Shown: positions 32,319-41,700, numbered from the stretch's first letter. The stretch: 64,000 nt of DNA from Streptomyces sp. CB01635 (GCF_002803065.1 NZ_NNBL01000009.1:135131-199130); one strand, 5' to 3'. The notes: generated by a model not told the origin, from the sequence alone. Translations and numbers: made by a program.

Positions 32319-33341
32319 GTGGGGTGGGACGGTCCGGACAACGACGCACAGTGGCAGGCCCTCGGGCTCGGAGCCGACGAACTCCGGGTGTACGAGGCCC
32401 TGCTGAACGTTCCCGCGCCTGCCTCACGGTCGGCCCTGGCCCGGGCCGTCGGCCTGTCGGTGCGCCGGGCCACCGCCGCTCTGAACCGGCTCGCCGAGCG
32501 CGGCTTCACCCAGCCCGTCCGGGACGGCGGGCTGCCGAGCGCCGTCCCGCCCGCCACCGCACTGCGCAGCCTGATCCACCTCCACCAGGCGCAACTGCTG
32601 CACAGGTCGGCCGAGCTGGAGGAGCTGACGGGTTCCGTGGACCGGCTGGCGGCCGGGCTCCTGAACACCGCGCACGCGACCCGTGCGATCGGCATCGAGA
32701 CGATCCGCGGCCGGGCGGCCATCGCCGAGCGTGTCGCCGCGCTGCTGGTGTCCGCGACCGAGGACGTGGCGCTCCTGGACCGACCGCCCTACGCGGCGAG
32801 CGAGCCGGACGGCATGCCCGCCCCGCTGGACGTGACCGATCCGGTGCGGCGCGGGGCGCGGGTGCGGGTGGTGGTGGACCGGGAAGGGCTGAGTTTCCAC
32901 GGCCGCGCCCGGGGCCTGGTCGACCTGTCCGCGCAGGGTGTGCAGATCCGGGTGGGCACACAGCTGCCCACGAAGCTGATCACCGTCGACCGGCGGGTGA
33001 CACTGCTCCCGCCGACCGACGCGGCGGATCCGACGGCGACCGCCCTGGTGGTGAGCGACTCCCTGCTCAGCCACGCCCTGGTGCCGCTCTTCGACGCGGT
33101 GTGGGAGCGCGCCGTGCCCATCGGGTCGGTCACGGACGAGGAGATCACCGAGGAGGACCGGGAGTTGCTGACGCTGCTCACGTCCGGCCTCAAGGACGAG
33201 GCGATCGCCCGCCGCCTGGACGTCCATGTGCACACGGTGCGCCGGCGCATCACCCGGCTGATGGCGGTGCTGAACGCGGAGACCAGGTTCCAGGCGGGGG
33301 TGCAGGCGGCACTGCGCGGCTGGCTGACGATCAACCAGTAG
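32319..33341 (+). CDS. TrmB-like/LuxR-type transcriptional regulator
   Basis: A 340-residue regulator with two DNA-binding ends. The N-terminal winged helix is TrmB-like: ALGLGADELRVYEALLNVPA, then ALARAVGLSVRRATAALNRLAERG. A PLD-like TrmB effector region covers the middle. The C-terminal LuxR-type HTH is LLTSGLKDEAIARRLDVHVHTVRRRITRLM (about 290-320). Family members next to secreted peptidases usually control them. GTG 32319 is taken because the winged helix follows directly; its ribosome site is weak. No downstream operon partner. Confidence 0.82.
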   Translation: MGWDGPDNDAQWQALGLGADELRVYEALLNVPAPASRSALARAVGLSVRRATAALNRLAERGFTQPVRDGGLPSAVPPATALRSLIHLHQAQLLHRSAELEELTGSVDRLAAGLLNTAHATRAIGIETIRGRAAIAERVAALLVSATEDVALLDRPPYAASEPDGMPAPLDVTDPVRRGARVRVVVDREGLSFHGRARGLVDLSAQGVQIRVGTQLPTKLITVDRRVTLLPPTDAADPTATALVVSDSLLSHALVPLFDAVWERAVPIGSVTDEEITEEDRELLTLLTSGLKDEAIARRLDVHVHTVRRRITRLMAVLNAETRFQAGVQAALRGWLTINQ

Positions 33342-33389
33342 TGCTTCGTTACGTCGGGTGATCTCGCCTGGTGTTGGCATCTTCCTGGG

Positions 33390-34010
33390 ATGAGGTCGGG
33401 GGAAGTGGAACGGCTCCGGGGTGAGTTATCGGACTGCGTTGCCGATGTGTTCGGGTCGTTGCCGCGGCGGGATCAGCGGCGGTGGGGCGAGTGTTATCTG
33501 CGGGGCCTGATGCTGGATGGCCGGCGCAAGCCGATCCAGCCGATGGCCGAGCGGTTAGCCGACGGAACATGCAGGCTCTGCACCAGTTCGTGAACCAGTC
33601 GCCTTGGGACTCTGGGCCGGTGCGGCGGCGGATCGCCCAGCGGCTGTGCGAGGCGATCACGTCTGAGGTGTGGGTGATCGACGACGTGTCGTTTCCCAAG
33701 TGCGGATCCGGGTCGGTCGGGGTCGCCCGCCAGTACTGCGAAGCGGTCGGGAAACGGGCGAACTGCCAGGGCGCAGTCAGCGTCCACGCTGCCACCGACA
33801 CAGCATCGTGCCCTTTGAACTGGCAGTTGTATCTGCCCCGGGAGTGGACGGACCACCCGGCCTGCTGCCGGAAAGCCGGAGTCCCAAACGGCACGGGCCA
33901 TCAGGAGAAGTGGCGTCTGGCACTCGGGCTGCTCGATGTGCTCGTCGAGTGGGAGCTGAAGGCGCCGGTGGTGGTTGCTGGAACCGTGGTTGGCATTGAG
34001 ATTGATCACG
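33390..34010 (+). pseudogene. IS701-family transposase remnant
   Basis: The first frame opens MRSGEVERLRGELSDCVADVF and runs to RKPIQPMAERL. After a shift near 33565 the second frame carries NMQALHQFVNQSPWD, VWVIDDVSFPKCGSGSVGVARQYC with the first DDE Asp, and KRANCQGAVSVHAATDTASCPL. It ends at KAPVVVA, exactly where the next catalytic motif (DAGYG) should begin. About half of a 400-residue transposase remains. Its right edge abuts the Sua5 gene. Confidence 0.85.
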
Positions 34011-34047
34011 ACCGTCGCCGGTCCCTTGTGCTCCTAGGATTGCGAGG

Positions 34048-35025
34048 GTGACAGCAAGCATCAGTGACATCGAGAAGGCGGCCGGTGTGCTGCGCGCCGG
34101 CGGCCTGGTGGCTCTCCCGACCGAAACCGTCTACGGTCTGGGCGCCAACGCCGAGGACCCCGCCGCCGTCGCGCGCATCTTCCAGGTCAAAGGACGTCCG
34201 CCCACCCACCCGCTGATCGTCCATATCAGCGCCGCGGAGCAGTTGGACGACTGGGTCCAAGAGGTGCCTGCGACGGCGCGCCTGCTGGCCGAACACTTCT
34301 GGCCGGGACCACTCACGCTGGTCCTGCGGCGCGGTCCCCGCGTGCCCCTCGAAGCGACCGGCGGCCTGGAGACGGTGGCCGTGCGCGTGCCCGACCACCC
34401 CGTCGCGCTCGCGCTCCTGTCGGCCTTCGGCGGCGGGGTCACTGCCCCGTCCGCAAACCGCTTCGGCTCGGTCAGCCCCACGACGGTGGACCACGTCCGT
34501 GCCGAACTCGGCGATGAAGTCGACTTCGTGCTGGACGGCGGCCCCTGCGAGGTCGGCGTCGAGTCGACCATCGTCGACGCCACGGGCGATGCCCCGAGCA
34601 TCCTTCGCCCGGGCGGGGTGACGCGCGAGGACCTCGAAGCAGTGCTGGGGTGCCCGCTCGCGGTCCACTCGACGAGCCGCGTTCGGGTGCCGGGCCAGCA
34701 TCCGTCGCACTACGCGCCGCGTGCGCGAGTCGTCCTCGTCGAGCCGGAGAACGTCGTCTCCGAAGCGGAACTGGCGCAGGAGCGGGGGCATCAGGTGGGC
34801 GTCTTGCTGCCCGCCTCCTTCGCCGCCGCTCCGGTAAAGGTGCACACCGTGGTGGCGGCCCCCGGTTCGCTGGCCGCCTATGCGCGCGGGCTGTACGGGT
34901 TCCTGCGCGAGCTCGATCAGCAGGGGTGCGACCTCATCATCGCGTCCTTGCCGGTGGAGGAGGGGCTGGGACTGGCGATCGCCAACCGGCTCCGCCGCGC
35001 CGCGGGGCCCCGGCCCACCGTGTGA
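34048..35025 (+). CDS. L-threonylcarbamoyladenylate synthase (Sua5 type)
   Basis: A 325-residue YrdC/Sua5 protein making threonylcarbamoyl-AMP from Thr, bicarbonate and ATP, the first step to t6A in tRNA. The YrdC domain (about 1-195) has LVALPTETVYGLGANA, KGRPPTHPLIVHI, WPGPLTLVL and SPTTVDHVRAEL. The linker SHYAPRARVV then leads to a C-terminal Sua5 domain ending PVEEGLGLAIANRLRRAA. GTG 34048 starts directly where homology begins. Streptomyces chromosomes usually carry a shorter housekeeping copy, so this may be a second one. It is separated from the HisC-like gene by 57 bp on the same strand. Confidence 0.9.
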   Translation: MTASISDIEKAAGVLRAGGLVALPTETVYGLGANAEDPAAVARIFQVKGRPPTHPLIVHISAAEQLDDWVQEVPATARLLAEHFWPGPLTLVLRRGPRVPLEATGGLETVAVRVPDHPVALALLSAFGGGVTAPSANRFGSVSPTTVDHVRAELGDEVDFVLDGGPCEVGVESTIVDATGDAPSILRPGGVTREDLEAVLGCPLAVHSTSRVRVPGQHPSHYAPRARVVLVEPENVVSEAELAQERGHQVGVLLPASFAAAPVKVHTVVAAPGSLAAYARGLYGFLRELDQQGCDLIIASLPVEEGLGLAIANRLRRAAGPRPTV

Positions 35026-35082
35026 CCAGCACCGACGCTGTGCCTAACCCGTGCCGCCGAAGCCCCACAGAACGGACGCAAC

Positions 35083-36216
35083 ATGAGCAACATAAGCCCG
35101 GATGAAGCAGTGCCTCGCAGCGGCAAGGGCTCGTCGCCTCGGCTGCGTGCCCTGCTCGACACGATCCCGGCTTACGTGCCCGGCAAGTCGGCGGCGTCCG
35201 CCGACAGGCCCAGCTGGAAGCTCTCCTCCAACGAGAATCCCTACCCGCCGCTGCCGGGGGTACTGGACGCCGTGACCGTCGCCGCCGGACAGATGCACCG
35301 CTACCCGGACCTGCACGCGACCGAGCTGACGAACCGGCTGGCGGAACACTTGTCGATCCCCGCCGCGCGCATCGCGCTGGGCACCGGCTCCAGTGGACTG
35401 TTGCAGCAGCTGATGCAGATCAGCACCGCGCCGGGCGACGAAGTCGTGTACGCCTGGCGCTCTTTCGAGTCCTACCCCATCGTCACCCGCCTCTTCGGAG
35501 CATGCCCCGTTGAGGTTCCACTGGCCCACGACGAGGCGCACGACCTCGATGCGATGGCGCGGGCGGTCACGGACCGTACGCGGCTGGTTTTCGTGTGCGC
35601 GCCCAACAATCCCACCGGCAACGCGCTGCGCCGGGATCTTCTGGAACCCTTCCTCGACCGCCTGCCGGCCGATGTCGTGGTCGTCCTGGATGAGGCCTAC
35701 GTAGAGTTCAACGACGATCCCCTCTGCGCTGACGGCGTGGAGCTCTCCCGCGATCGACCGAACGTCGTGGCCCTGCGGACCTTCTCGAAGGCCTACGGCC
35801 TGGCCGGGTTGCGGGTCGGCTACGCGGTCGCTCATGAACCCGTCGCCGAAGCCCTGCGCAAGGTTGCCGTTCCCTTCGGCGTCTCGACGACGGCGCAGAG
35901 CGCCGCAATCGCGTCCCTCGACCGGCAAGCCGAGCTGATGGAGCGAGTCGAGGAGCTGGTCGGCGAACGGATACGTGTCCGCGAGGCACTCCTGGAGCAG
36001 GGCTGGACCGTGCCCGACAGCCAGGCCAACTTCGTCTGGTTCCGCCTCGGTCAGCAGACGTCCGCTTTCGCCGAGCACTGCCAGAACGCAGGCGTGACCG
36101 TGCGGCCCTACGGCCAGGACGGAGTGCGGATCACCATCGGCGAACGACAGGCCAATGATGCTGCACTGACCGCGGCCGGTCACTTCCGCGCACAGCTCCT
36201 CCACTCACTTGTTTGA
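35083..36216 (+). CDS. hisC: Histidinol-phosphate aminotransferase-like PLP enzyme
   Basis: A 377-residue fold-type I aminotransferase of the HisC family. Landmarks: KLSSNENPYPPLPGV, HRYPDLHATELTNRLA, GTGSSGLLQQL, APNNPTGNAL, VVLDEAYVEF, and TFSKAYGLAGLRVGYAVA with the PLP lysine. The C-terminal FVWFRLG and GVRITIG strands follow. Related enzymes transaminate histidinol phosphate or aromatic amino acids. It lies outside any his operon and next to a Sua5 gene, so a specialised role is possible. ATG 35083 is the only good start; the ribosome site is weak. Confidence 0.85.
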   Translation: MSNISPDEAVPRSGKGSSPRLRALLDTIPAYVPGKSAASADRPSWKLSSNENPYPPLPGVLDAVTVAAGQMHRYPDLHATELTNRLAEHLSIPAARIALGTGSSGLLQQLMQISTAPGDEVVYAWRSFESYPIVTRLFGACPVEVPLAHDEAHDLDAMARAVTDRTRLVFVCAPNNPTGNALRRDLLEPFLDRLPADVVVVLDEAYVEFNDDPLCADGVELSRDRPNVVALRTFSKAYGLAGLRVGYAVAHEPVAEALRKVAVPFGVSTTAQSAAIASLDRQAELMERVEELVGERIRVREALLEQGWTVPDSQANFVWFRLGQQTSAFAEHCQNAGVTVRPYGQDGVRITIGERQANDAALTAAGHFRAQLLHSLV

Positions 36217-36511
36217 CGCCCCAGTGACCATGCTGCGTAGCAGCCGCACGCGAGCGACGTCTCCGCGGTAAGGGCGGCGAAGGCCCGAGACGGCGCTGCA
36301 CAGATCAGCGGTGGAGTCGGCTCGGGACAATCGGCAGCTGCACATACCGGATGTGTTCCGGGCCCGTGTGGAGAACGTTGGTCGCGCCGGTGTGGTAGAC
36401 ACTCTGGTCGGTTTGCTGAGTCAGCCAGAAGGGGCGCCGGCGAGGCCGAGCCCGTCGGCGCCGTTGCAGAACGACTCCGCTGCCCCGTTGGGACGCGGGC
36501 GGCATTCGCTC

Positions 36512-37549
36512 TCAGGACGTGGCGAATTCGGCGTGCGAGGCATCCACAGTTGCGGACGCGGCGATCACCTTGGAGCGAGACCCCGCGGCCCGCCTGCCAC
36601 GCCGGTCCGCGAGCAGTGCGAGGCCGACCCCGATGACGACCCAGACCATCAGGACCAGGCCGGGCAGACCGCTACCCGCCCCGTCGAAGAAGGCGTTGGC
36701 CCGCAGAAGGCTGCCCGAGGCCCCCGGAGGAAGCAGCTGGCCGATGGTGGCCCATCCGTCGGGAAGCCAGTGCGGTCCGGTGGCCAGGCCCGAGAGGGGG
36801 TTGCCGAGCAGCATCATGAGGGCGCCGCCGATGGCGAAGCCGGCCATGCCGAAGCGGGCCTGGAGGCCGAGGAGGGTCGTGGACAGGGCCGCCATGCCGA
36901 GGATGACCCCGAGCGCGGTGAGCCCGAAGCTGCCGTCGATCGAGTGCGTACCGAACTGCAGGACAGCGGCGACGGCCGCACCCGCCACGACGGAGAAGGT
37001 CAAGGCTCCCGCCAGACGGACCCGCAGCCCACGGTGGCCGGGGAAGACGTTGCCGAGGATCAGGGCGGGGAAGATCCCGGCGAAGATCATGGGCATCAGT
37101 GCCGCGGTCAGGCCCGCGCCCCGGGGGTCGTCGTCAGTGAAGGGCACCACGTCGTGGACGGTGGCCTGCGTCTTGTTCTGTTCGGCGACGCCGTCGCCCA
37201 GCGCGGTGAGGGCGCTGGTGGCCGAGGGACCACTGGCGGTGGCGGCGTAGACGTCGACGCCCTGAGCCGTGATCGCGAGACCGCCCGCGATGTCGCCGCC
37301 CTTGACGGCCGTCTCGACAGCCTCGGGGGTCTCGTAGACACGGACGTCCCACTCAGGTCCGTCGACGGTCCCCCGGACGGTCTCGGCGGCCTGCCCGGGC
37401 CCGGTGACGCCGATAGGTACATGATGCGCGCCGCTGTGCAGCGAGGGCAGCGCAAAGGCGCACAGCATCGCGGCGATGAGGGCCGCCAGTGCGAGAACAA
37501 CGAGGGTCAGCTTGCGTCCCGTACCGGGCGGGGTGGCGTGGTGCGTCAT
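36512..37549 (-). CDS. ABC-2/YhgE-like membrane protein
   Basis: A 345-residue integral membrane protein. One helix near the N-terminus (LTLVVLALAALIAAMLCAFAL) is followed by an extracytoplasmic domain of about 125 residues (VPIGVTGPG, VDVYAATASGPSATSAL). Five more helices come after (MPMIFAGIFPALILG; LAGALTFSVVAGAAVAAVLQF; LGVILGMAALSTTLLGLQ; GFAIGGALMMLLGNPL; LVLMVWVVIGVGLALLA). This topology matches ABC-2-type/YhgE exporter permeases. No ATPase gene is adjacent. ATG 37549 is preferred to the upstream GTG at 37573. Possible role: drug or lipid export or envelope stress (inference). Confidence 0.75.
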   Translation of the reverse strand: MTHHATPPGTGRKLTLVVLALAALIAAMLCAFALPSLHSGAHHVPIGVTGPGQAAETVRGTVDGPEWDVRVYETPEAVETAVKGGDIAGGLAITAQGVDVYAATASGPSATSALTALGDGVAEQNKTQATVHDVVPFTDDDPRGAGLTAALMPMIFAGIFPALILGNVFPGHRGLRVRLAGALTFSVVAGAAVAAVLQFGTHSIDGSFGLTALGVILGMAALSTTLLGLQARFGMAGFAIGGALMMLLGNPLSGLATGPHWLPDGWATIGQLLPPGASGSLLRANAFFDGAGSGLPGLVLMVWVVIGVGLALLADRRGRRAAGSRSKVIAASATVDASHAEFATS

Positions 37550-37772
37550 GGTGGGTCTTTCTTTGCTGGGCACCGTCCGCCGGAGAGGCAGAGCTCCTTG
37601 CCGGACGGGGTAGTTGAGAAGATCGGCCCGGCGCTGGGAGCCGGAGGCCGTGTGCGCCGGGAGGCCGACGTGTATCGCGCTGACGCGTCGGGCGGCTGCG
37701 ACTTCATGAAGCCCGAAGCCGCCCGGCGTTCGGCCGACGACGTCAACCGCCGGTGCGCGCCACCCGCATCGG

Positions 37773-38471
37773 TCAGGCGTTGGCCGCTGCCGCGGCGACG
37801 ATCCAGTTCCTGAACTCGACGGCGTAGTGCCGCAGGTGGTGGTCCAGGACGTCCTTCGGGCAGGACGTGGGGAAGTAGACCGTCAGGTTCGCGGTGAACC
37901 CGTCGGCGGTGTCGCCGAACTGGATCAGCGCCCGCCCGACCACGGTGCCGTCCTCCAGGAAAAGGTTGGAGGACATCTTGCGCGGAAACTCCGACTTCGG
38001 GAGGAGCTCGGCCGCGTCCTCGGCCCAGGCCATCGCGGCCGTGCCCCAGCCGCCCATGTAGAAGGAACACACGTGGGGGCCTATGTTCTCCACCACACGC
38101 GCCCCGATGTCGTCGGTGCCCATCGCGTAGTGCTCGGGATGCGCCGCGAGAAGCGGGCGCTCGTCGCTGCTCGCGAAGGCCCCGTCCATCCAGGTCAGGA
38201 ACTCGGCCGAGGTCAGGCCGCGCGCCTGGAGCACCGTCGTGCCCGCGTGGAACTCACCGTCGGAGCTGCGCGCGCACTCCCTCAGGAAGGCGTTGCCTTC
38301 CTCGATGTCCGCGGCCAGCAGATCGAGCAGGCCCTGGCGGCCCAGTCGCGTCCTGAAGCGGTCCAGGGCACGGCGGGCGTAGAACAGCTCGAAGTCGTCG
38401 ATGCTCCCGGAGCCGGCGGGCCCCGACTCGAGCGTCACGGTCACAGCCGGGGAAGTCTGGTTGTCGGTCAT
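37773..38471 (-). CDS. Conserved hypothetical protein, 232 aa
   Basis: I do not recognise a named family. ATG 38471 follows GGAGG. The protein is soluble, mixed alpha/beta and acidic, with DDFELFYARRALDRFRTR, GNAFLRECARSSDGEFHAG, PHVCSFYMGGWGTAAMAWAE and DVLDHHLRHYAVEFRNWIV as its most distinctive parts. A perfect 13-bp inverted repeat lies 16 bp upstream of the start. The gene is divergent from a TetR regulator, so it is probably the regulated target. Confidence 0.7.
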   Translation of the reverse strand: MTDNQTSPAVTVTLESGPAGSGSIDDFELFYARRALDRFRTRLGRQGLLDLLAADIEEGNAFLRECARSSDGEFHAGTTVLQARGLTSAEFLTWMDGAFASSDERPLLAAHPEHYAMGTDDIGARVVENIGPHVCSFYMGGWGTAAMAWAEDAAELLPKSEFPRKMSSNLFLEDGTVVGRALIQFGDTADGFTANLTVYFPTSCPKDVLDHHLRHYAVEFRNWIVAAAAANA

Positions 38472-38486
38472 GGTCAAACCTCCAGT

Positions 38487-38518
38487 AGGATGCGAATGTA
38501 AATTCACATTCGCATCCT
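38487..38518. promoter_or_regulatory. Perfect palindromic TetR operator
   Basis: AGGATGCGAATGT (38487-38499) and ACATTCGCATCCT (38506-38518) are perfectly complementary around AAATTC. The site lies between the hypothetical gene (start 38471) and the TetR gene (start about 38580) and overlaps AT-rich DNA suited to back-to-back promoters. Confidence 0.82.
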
Positions 38519-38579
38519 GAGGGTACTCAGAGAGGTGCACCACTTGTCAAACATCCTTGGTGGGACCGCCGCCGATACG

Positions 38580-39239
38580 ATGCGGGACATGACCGACGAG
38601 CACGACCGCCCAGCGCCGTACCGGGAGCCCCAGCAGGCGCGCAGCGCCGCGACACTGGCCCGCGTACTGCAGGCGGCCGAGGAGATCGCCGGTTCGGCCG
38701 GTCTGGAGGAGATGACGATCTCTGGCGTCGCGGAACGCGCCGGCGTCTCGGTCGGCACGATCTACCGCCGCTTCGAGGACAAAGAGCAGCTGATCAACGC
38801 CCTGACGGAGCGGATGCTGGATCGGCGCGAGGAGTACGTGGCCGAGCAACTCCGCAAGGCCGAGCCATCACTGTCCGGCGTCTTGTACACCTACGCGCAC
38901 ACCCTGCTGCAGTCCTTCACCGACAGCACCAACCTCTTCCCCGAGCTGCTCCGCGCGCGAGGCGCCAAGCCCTCGGACCGCGGGGCCCGCACCATCACCG
39001 AGGTCCATCGACTCCTGCTCGAAGCGGCGGCTCCCTACGCGGACCAGATCCGTCGCTCCGACCCGCAGGCGGCGCTGGACACCGCGGCCCGCGCCCTCCT
39101 CGGCGCCTGTTTCCACAACTCCGTACGCCCCGACCCGGCGATCGGTGAGGCGGCGCAACGCCGCTACGCGGACGAACTCAGCGACATGGCGATCGCCTAC
39201 CTCCTCACACCCGACCGCCGGGGCACCGCCCACGCCTGA
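38580..39239 (+). CDS. TetR/AcrR family regulator
   Basis: A TetR-type repressor of about 219 residues. The helix-turn-helix is EMTISGVAERAGVSVGTIYRRFEDKEQLINAL, preceded by the usual ATLARVLQAAEEIAG helix. The C-terminal ligand domain is alpha-helical. Start is uncertain: ATG 38580, ATG 38589, or GTG 38535 with no good ribosome site; I chose the first. The operator at 38487 suggests it represses itself and the divergent 232-residue protein. Confidence 0.85.
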   Translation: MRDMTDEHDRPAPYREPQQARSAATLARVLQAAEEIAGSAGLEEMTISGVAERAGVSVGTIYRRFEDKEQLINALTERMLDRREEYVAEQLRKAEPSLSGVLYTYAHTLLQSFTDSTNLFPELLRARGAKPSDRGARTITEVHRLLLEAAAPYADQIRRSDPQAALDTAARALLGACFHNSVRPDPAIGEAAQRRYADELSDMAIAYLLTPDRRGTAHA

Positions 39240-39328
39240 TTCGAACTAATGCCGGACGGCCTTCACATTGCTGACGCCGATTGCCAATGCGGTGCGGCGG
39301 CCGTACAAAGCGATGACAACGATCCAGC

Positions 39329-39367
39329 CTCGGAGAGTTGATCAAGGAGTACCAGCGAGCCGCCTGA
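39329..39367 (+). pseudogene. Transposase C-terminal scrap
   Basis: The frame LGELIKEYQRAA followed by a stop matches the last residues of integrase-core transposases (LGGLINEY-type end, also seen at 17217). Nothing else of the gene is recognisable in the 39240-39449 gap, which has no other feature that I can support. Confidence 0.45.
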
Positions 39368-39449
39368 CCAAACGACATCACCACAGCTCACGGCATCGAA
39401 TCGTATGTCCGAGCGGGACAGGCCCGGGAGGCCACCACGCGTCGAGGCG

Positions 39450-41624
39450 TCAGTCCGGCACCACCCACAGCGTGCCCCGGCTCTCCGTCTCCGAGCTCGT
39501 GCCGGTGTAGAGGTCGAAACGGCCGGGTTCGACGGTGAAGGTTCCGGACTGGTCGTTCGTCCAGAAGCCCAGGTCGTCGGCGCCGAGCTGGAGGGTGACC
39601 GTGGTGGTGGCGCCGGGGGCGAGGGTGACACGTTCGAAGCCGCGGAGTTTGCGGACCGGCTGGGTGATGCTCGCCACGACGTCGTGGACGTACAGCTGGA
39701 CGACCTCGTCGCCGGTGCGGTCGCCGGTGTTGGTGAGAGTGACCGTGACCTCGACCGTCGCGCCGCCGTCCAGGAGAGCGGTCGCGCCGACGGTCTCCCG
39801 GCTCAGACGGGGCTCGGAGACTGTGAAGGACGTGTAGCTCAGGCCGTGTCCGAAGGGAAGGCGCGGGCCCTCGGGCAGGTCCAGGTAGCGGGAGCGGAAG
39901 TGTTCGTCCGGTGTCTCCGGATCGTAGGGGCGGCCGGTGATCTCGTGGTTGTAGTAGATCGGGACCTGGCCCACCGAGCGCGGGAAGGTCACCGGGAGCT
40001 TGCCGCCCGGGTTCACCCGGCCGAAGAGCACATCGGCCACCGCGTGACCCGCCTCGATGCCCGGGTGCCATGCCTCGAGGACAGCCGGCGCCGTGTCCAG
40101 CCAGGCGCCGAGGGCGAGGGGCCGTCCGTTGAACAGGACCACGGCGTACGGCTTTCCGGTCGCGGCGACGGCCTCGATGAGCTCCTCCTGGCCGGCCGGG
40201 AGGCCGATGTCGCTGCGTGAGCACGCCTCGCCACTCAGCCGGGACTCCTCGCCGACCACGATCACCGTGAGGTCCGCGGCCGAGGCCGCGGCCACCGCTT
40301 CACCGACGTCCCCGCCCGCATGCGTGACCGTCCGTTCCGGGGCCACGGCCCGTACGCCGTCCAGCACGCTCACCGACGGGAACCGGTGAGCGCCCGGACC
40401 GCCCCACGTGCCGTGCAGATCGTCCGAGTCGGCGAGCGGGCCGACCACCGCGACCGAGCCCGCGCCCGTGCCCGAAGGGCTCAGCGGGAGCAACCCCCCT
40501 TCGTTCTTCAGGAGCACCATCGAGCGCGCCGCCACCGCCCGCGATACCGCCCGCGTCCCGGGCGTCGGCTCGGTGATCTCCGCGGACTCGTCGGCGTAGG
40601 GGTTCTCGAACAGGCCGAGCGCGAACTTCAGTTGAAGGATCCGCGCCACCGCGTCGTCCACCCGGTCCATCGTGATGCGGCCCTGTGCGAGAAGTTCCCT
40701 GCCGTGGTCGACGACATGGGTGGAGACCATCTCCATGTCCAGACCCGCGTTCAGGGCGAGGCGCGCCGCGTCCGCGCCGTCCTCCGCGTAGCCGTGGGCG
40801 ATGAGTTCCTCGACGCCCGTGTAGTCGCTGACCACGAAGCCGTCGAAGCCCCACTCAGTCTTCAGGACGTCGTTCATGGTGTGCGGATTGCCGTGCGCCG
40901 GGACGCCCGAGACGGTGTTGAACGCGGCCATCACGGTGGCCACCCCGGCCTCGACGGCCGCCCGGAACGGCGGCAGATAGAGGTTGCGGAGCCGCTGCTC
41001 GGACACGTCGACCGTGTTGTAGTCGCGGCCGCCCTCCGCCCCGCCGTACGCCACGAAGTGCTTGGCGCAGGCCGCGATCCGGCCGTCGTCGGCCAGCTCG
41101 CCGCCGTCCGCCGGGCCCTGGTAGCCGCGCACCTTGGCGGCCGCGAAGGCTGACGTCAGATAGGGGTCCTCGCCATTGCCCTCGGCGATACGGCCCCAGC
41201 GCGGCTCGTGGGAGACATCCATCATCGGGGAGAACGTCCAGCGCACGCCCTGCGAGCGGGCCTCCTTCGCCGACACCTCGGCGTCGCGCCGCGCTGTCTC
41301 CGGGTCGAAGCTCGCGGCCTGCGCCAGCGGGATCGGGAACGTCGTCCAGTAGCCGTGGATCACGTCGAGGCCGAAGAGGAGCGGGATGCCGAGCCGGGAC
41401 TCCTCGACGGCGATGCGCTGCAGCGCATTGGTGTGCGCGGCGCCATGGATGTTGAGGACCGACCCGAGCAGCCCGGCGCGCGCCGAGGCCTCCGCGCGTT
41501 CGGTCTGGCCGCCGCCCGGTCCGGTGTCCCCGTTCCATGACAGCTGCTGGAGCTGGCCCACCTTCTCCTCGGGCGTCATCCGGCCGAGGAGTTCCTTGAT
41601 CCTGTCTTCGTACGGTCCGGGCAT
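39450..41624 (-). CDS. GH3 beta-glucosidase (BglX-like)
   Basis: A 724-residue family-3 glycosidase that removes terminal beta-linked sugars. The N-terminal barrel contains FGLDVIHGYWTTFPIP, AKHFVAYGGAEGGRDYN and the nucleophile D267 in GFVVSDYTGVEEL. The second domain holds MVLLKNEGGLLPL and VVGEESRLSGEACSR. The C-terminal fibronectin-III-like domain starts near VEVTVTLTNTGDRTGDEVVQLYV. No signal peptide, so it works on imported oligosaccharide. ATG 41624 has GGAGG 8 bases upstream; the longer frame is rejected. It is the last gene of the operon headed by the LacI regulator. Confidence 0.93.
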   Translation of the reverse strand: MPGPYEDRIKELLGRMTPEEKVGQLQQLSWNGDTGPGGGQTERAEASARAGLLGSVLNIHGAAHTNALQRIAVEESRLGIPLLFGLDVIHGYWTTFPIPLAQAASFDPETARRDAEVSAKEARSQGVRWTFSPMMDVSHEPRWGRIAEGNGEDPYLTSAFAAAKVRGYQGPADGGELADDGRIAACAKHFVAYGGAEGGRDYNTVDVSEQRLRNLYLPPFRAAVEAGVATVMAAFNTVSGVPAHGNPHTMNDVLKTEWGFDGFVVSDYTGVEELIAHGYAEDGADAARLALNAGLDMEMVSTHVVDHGRELLAQGRITMDRVDDAVARILQLKFALGLFENPYADESAEITEPTPGTRAVSRAVAARSMVLLKNEGGLLPLSPSGTGAGSVAVVGPLADSDDLHGTWGGPGAHRFPSVSVLDGVRAVAPERTVTHAGGDVGEAVAAASAADLTVIVVGEESRLSGEACSRSDIGLPAGQEELIEAVAATGKPYAVVLFNGRPLALGAWLDTAPAVLEAWHPGIEAGHAVADVLFGRVNPGGKLPVTFPRSVGQVPIYYNHEITGRPYDPETPDEHFRSRYLDLPEGPRLPFGHGLSYTSFTVSEPRLSRETVGATALLDGGATVEVTVTLTNTGDRTGDEVVQLYVHDVVASITQPVRKLRGFERVTLAPGATTTVTLQLGADDLGFWTNDQSGTFTVEPGRFDLYTGTSSETESRGTLWVVPD

Positions 41625-41700
41625 GGGGGTACCTCCAGGTAAGTCGTGGGAGCCGCGCCGCAGGGCGGCGGAGGAGCAGAGCGGGAGACAAACCGTGATG

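Noticed and set aside
32183..33361. 392-codon frame overlapping the TrmB/LuxR regulator
   Set aside because: Out of frame with the recognisable winged helix and LuxR HTH; composition is shadow-like.
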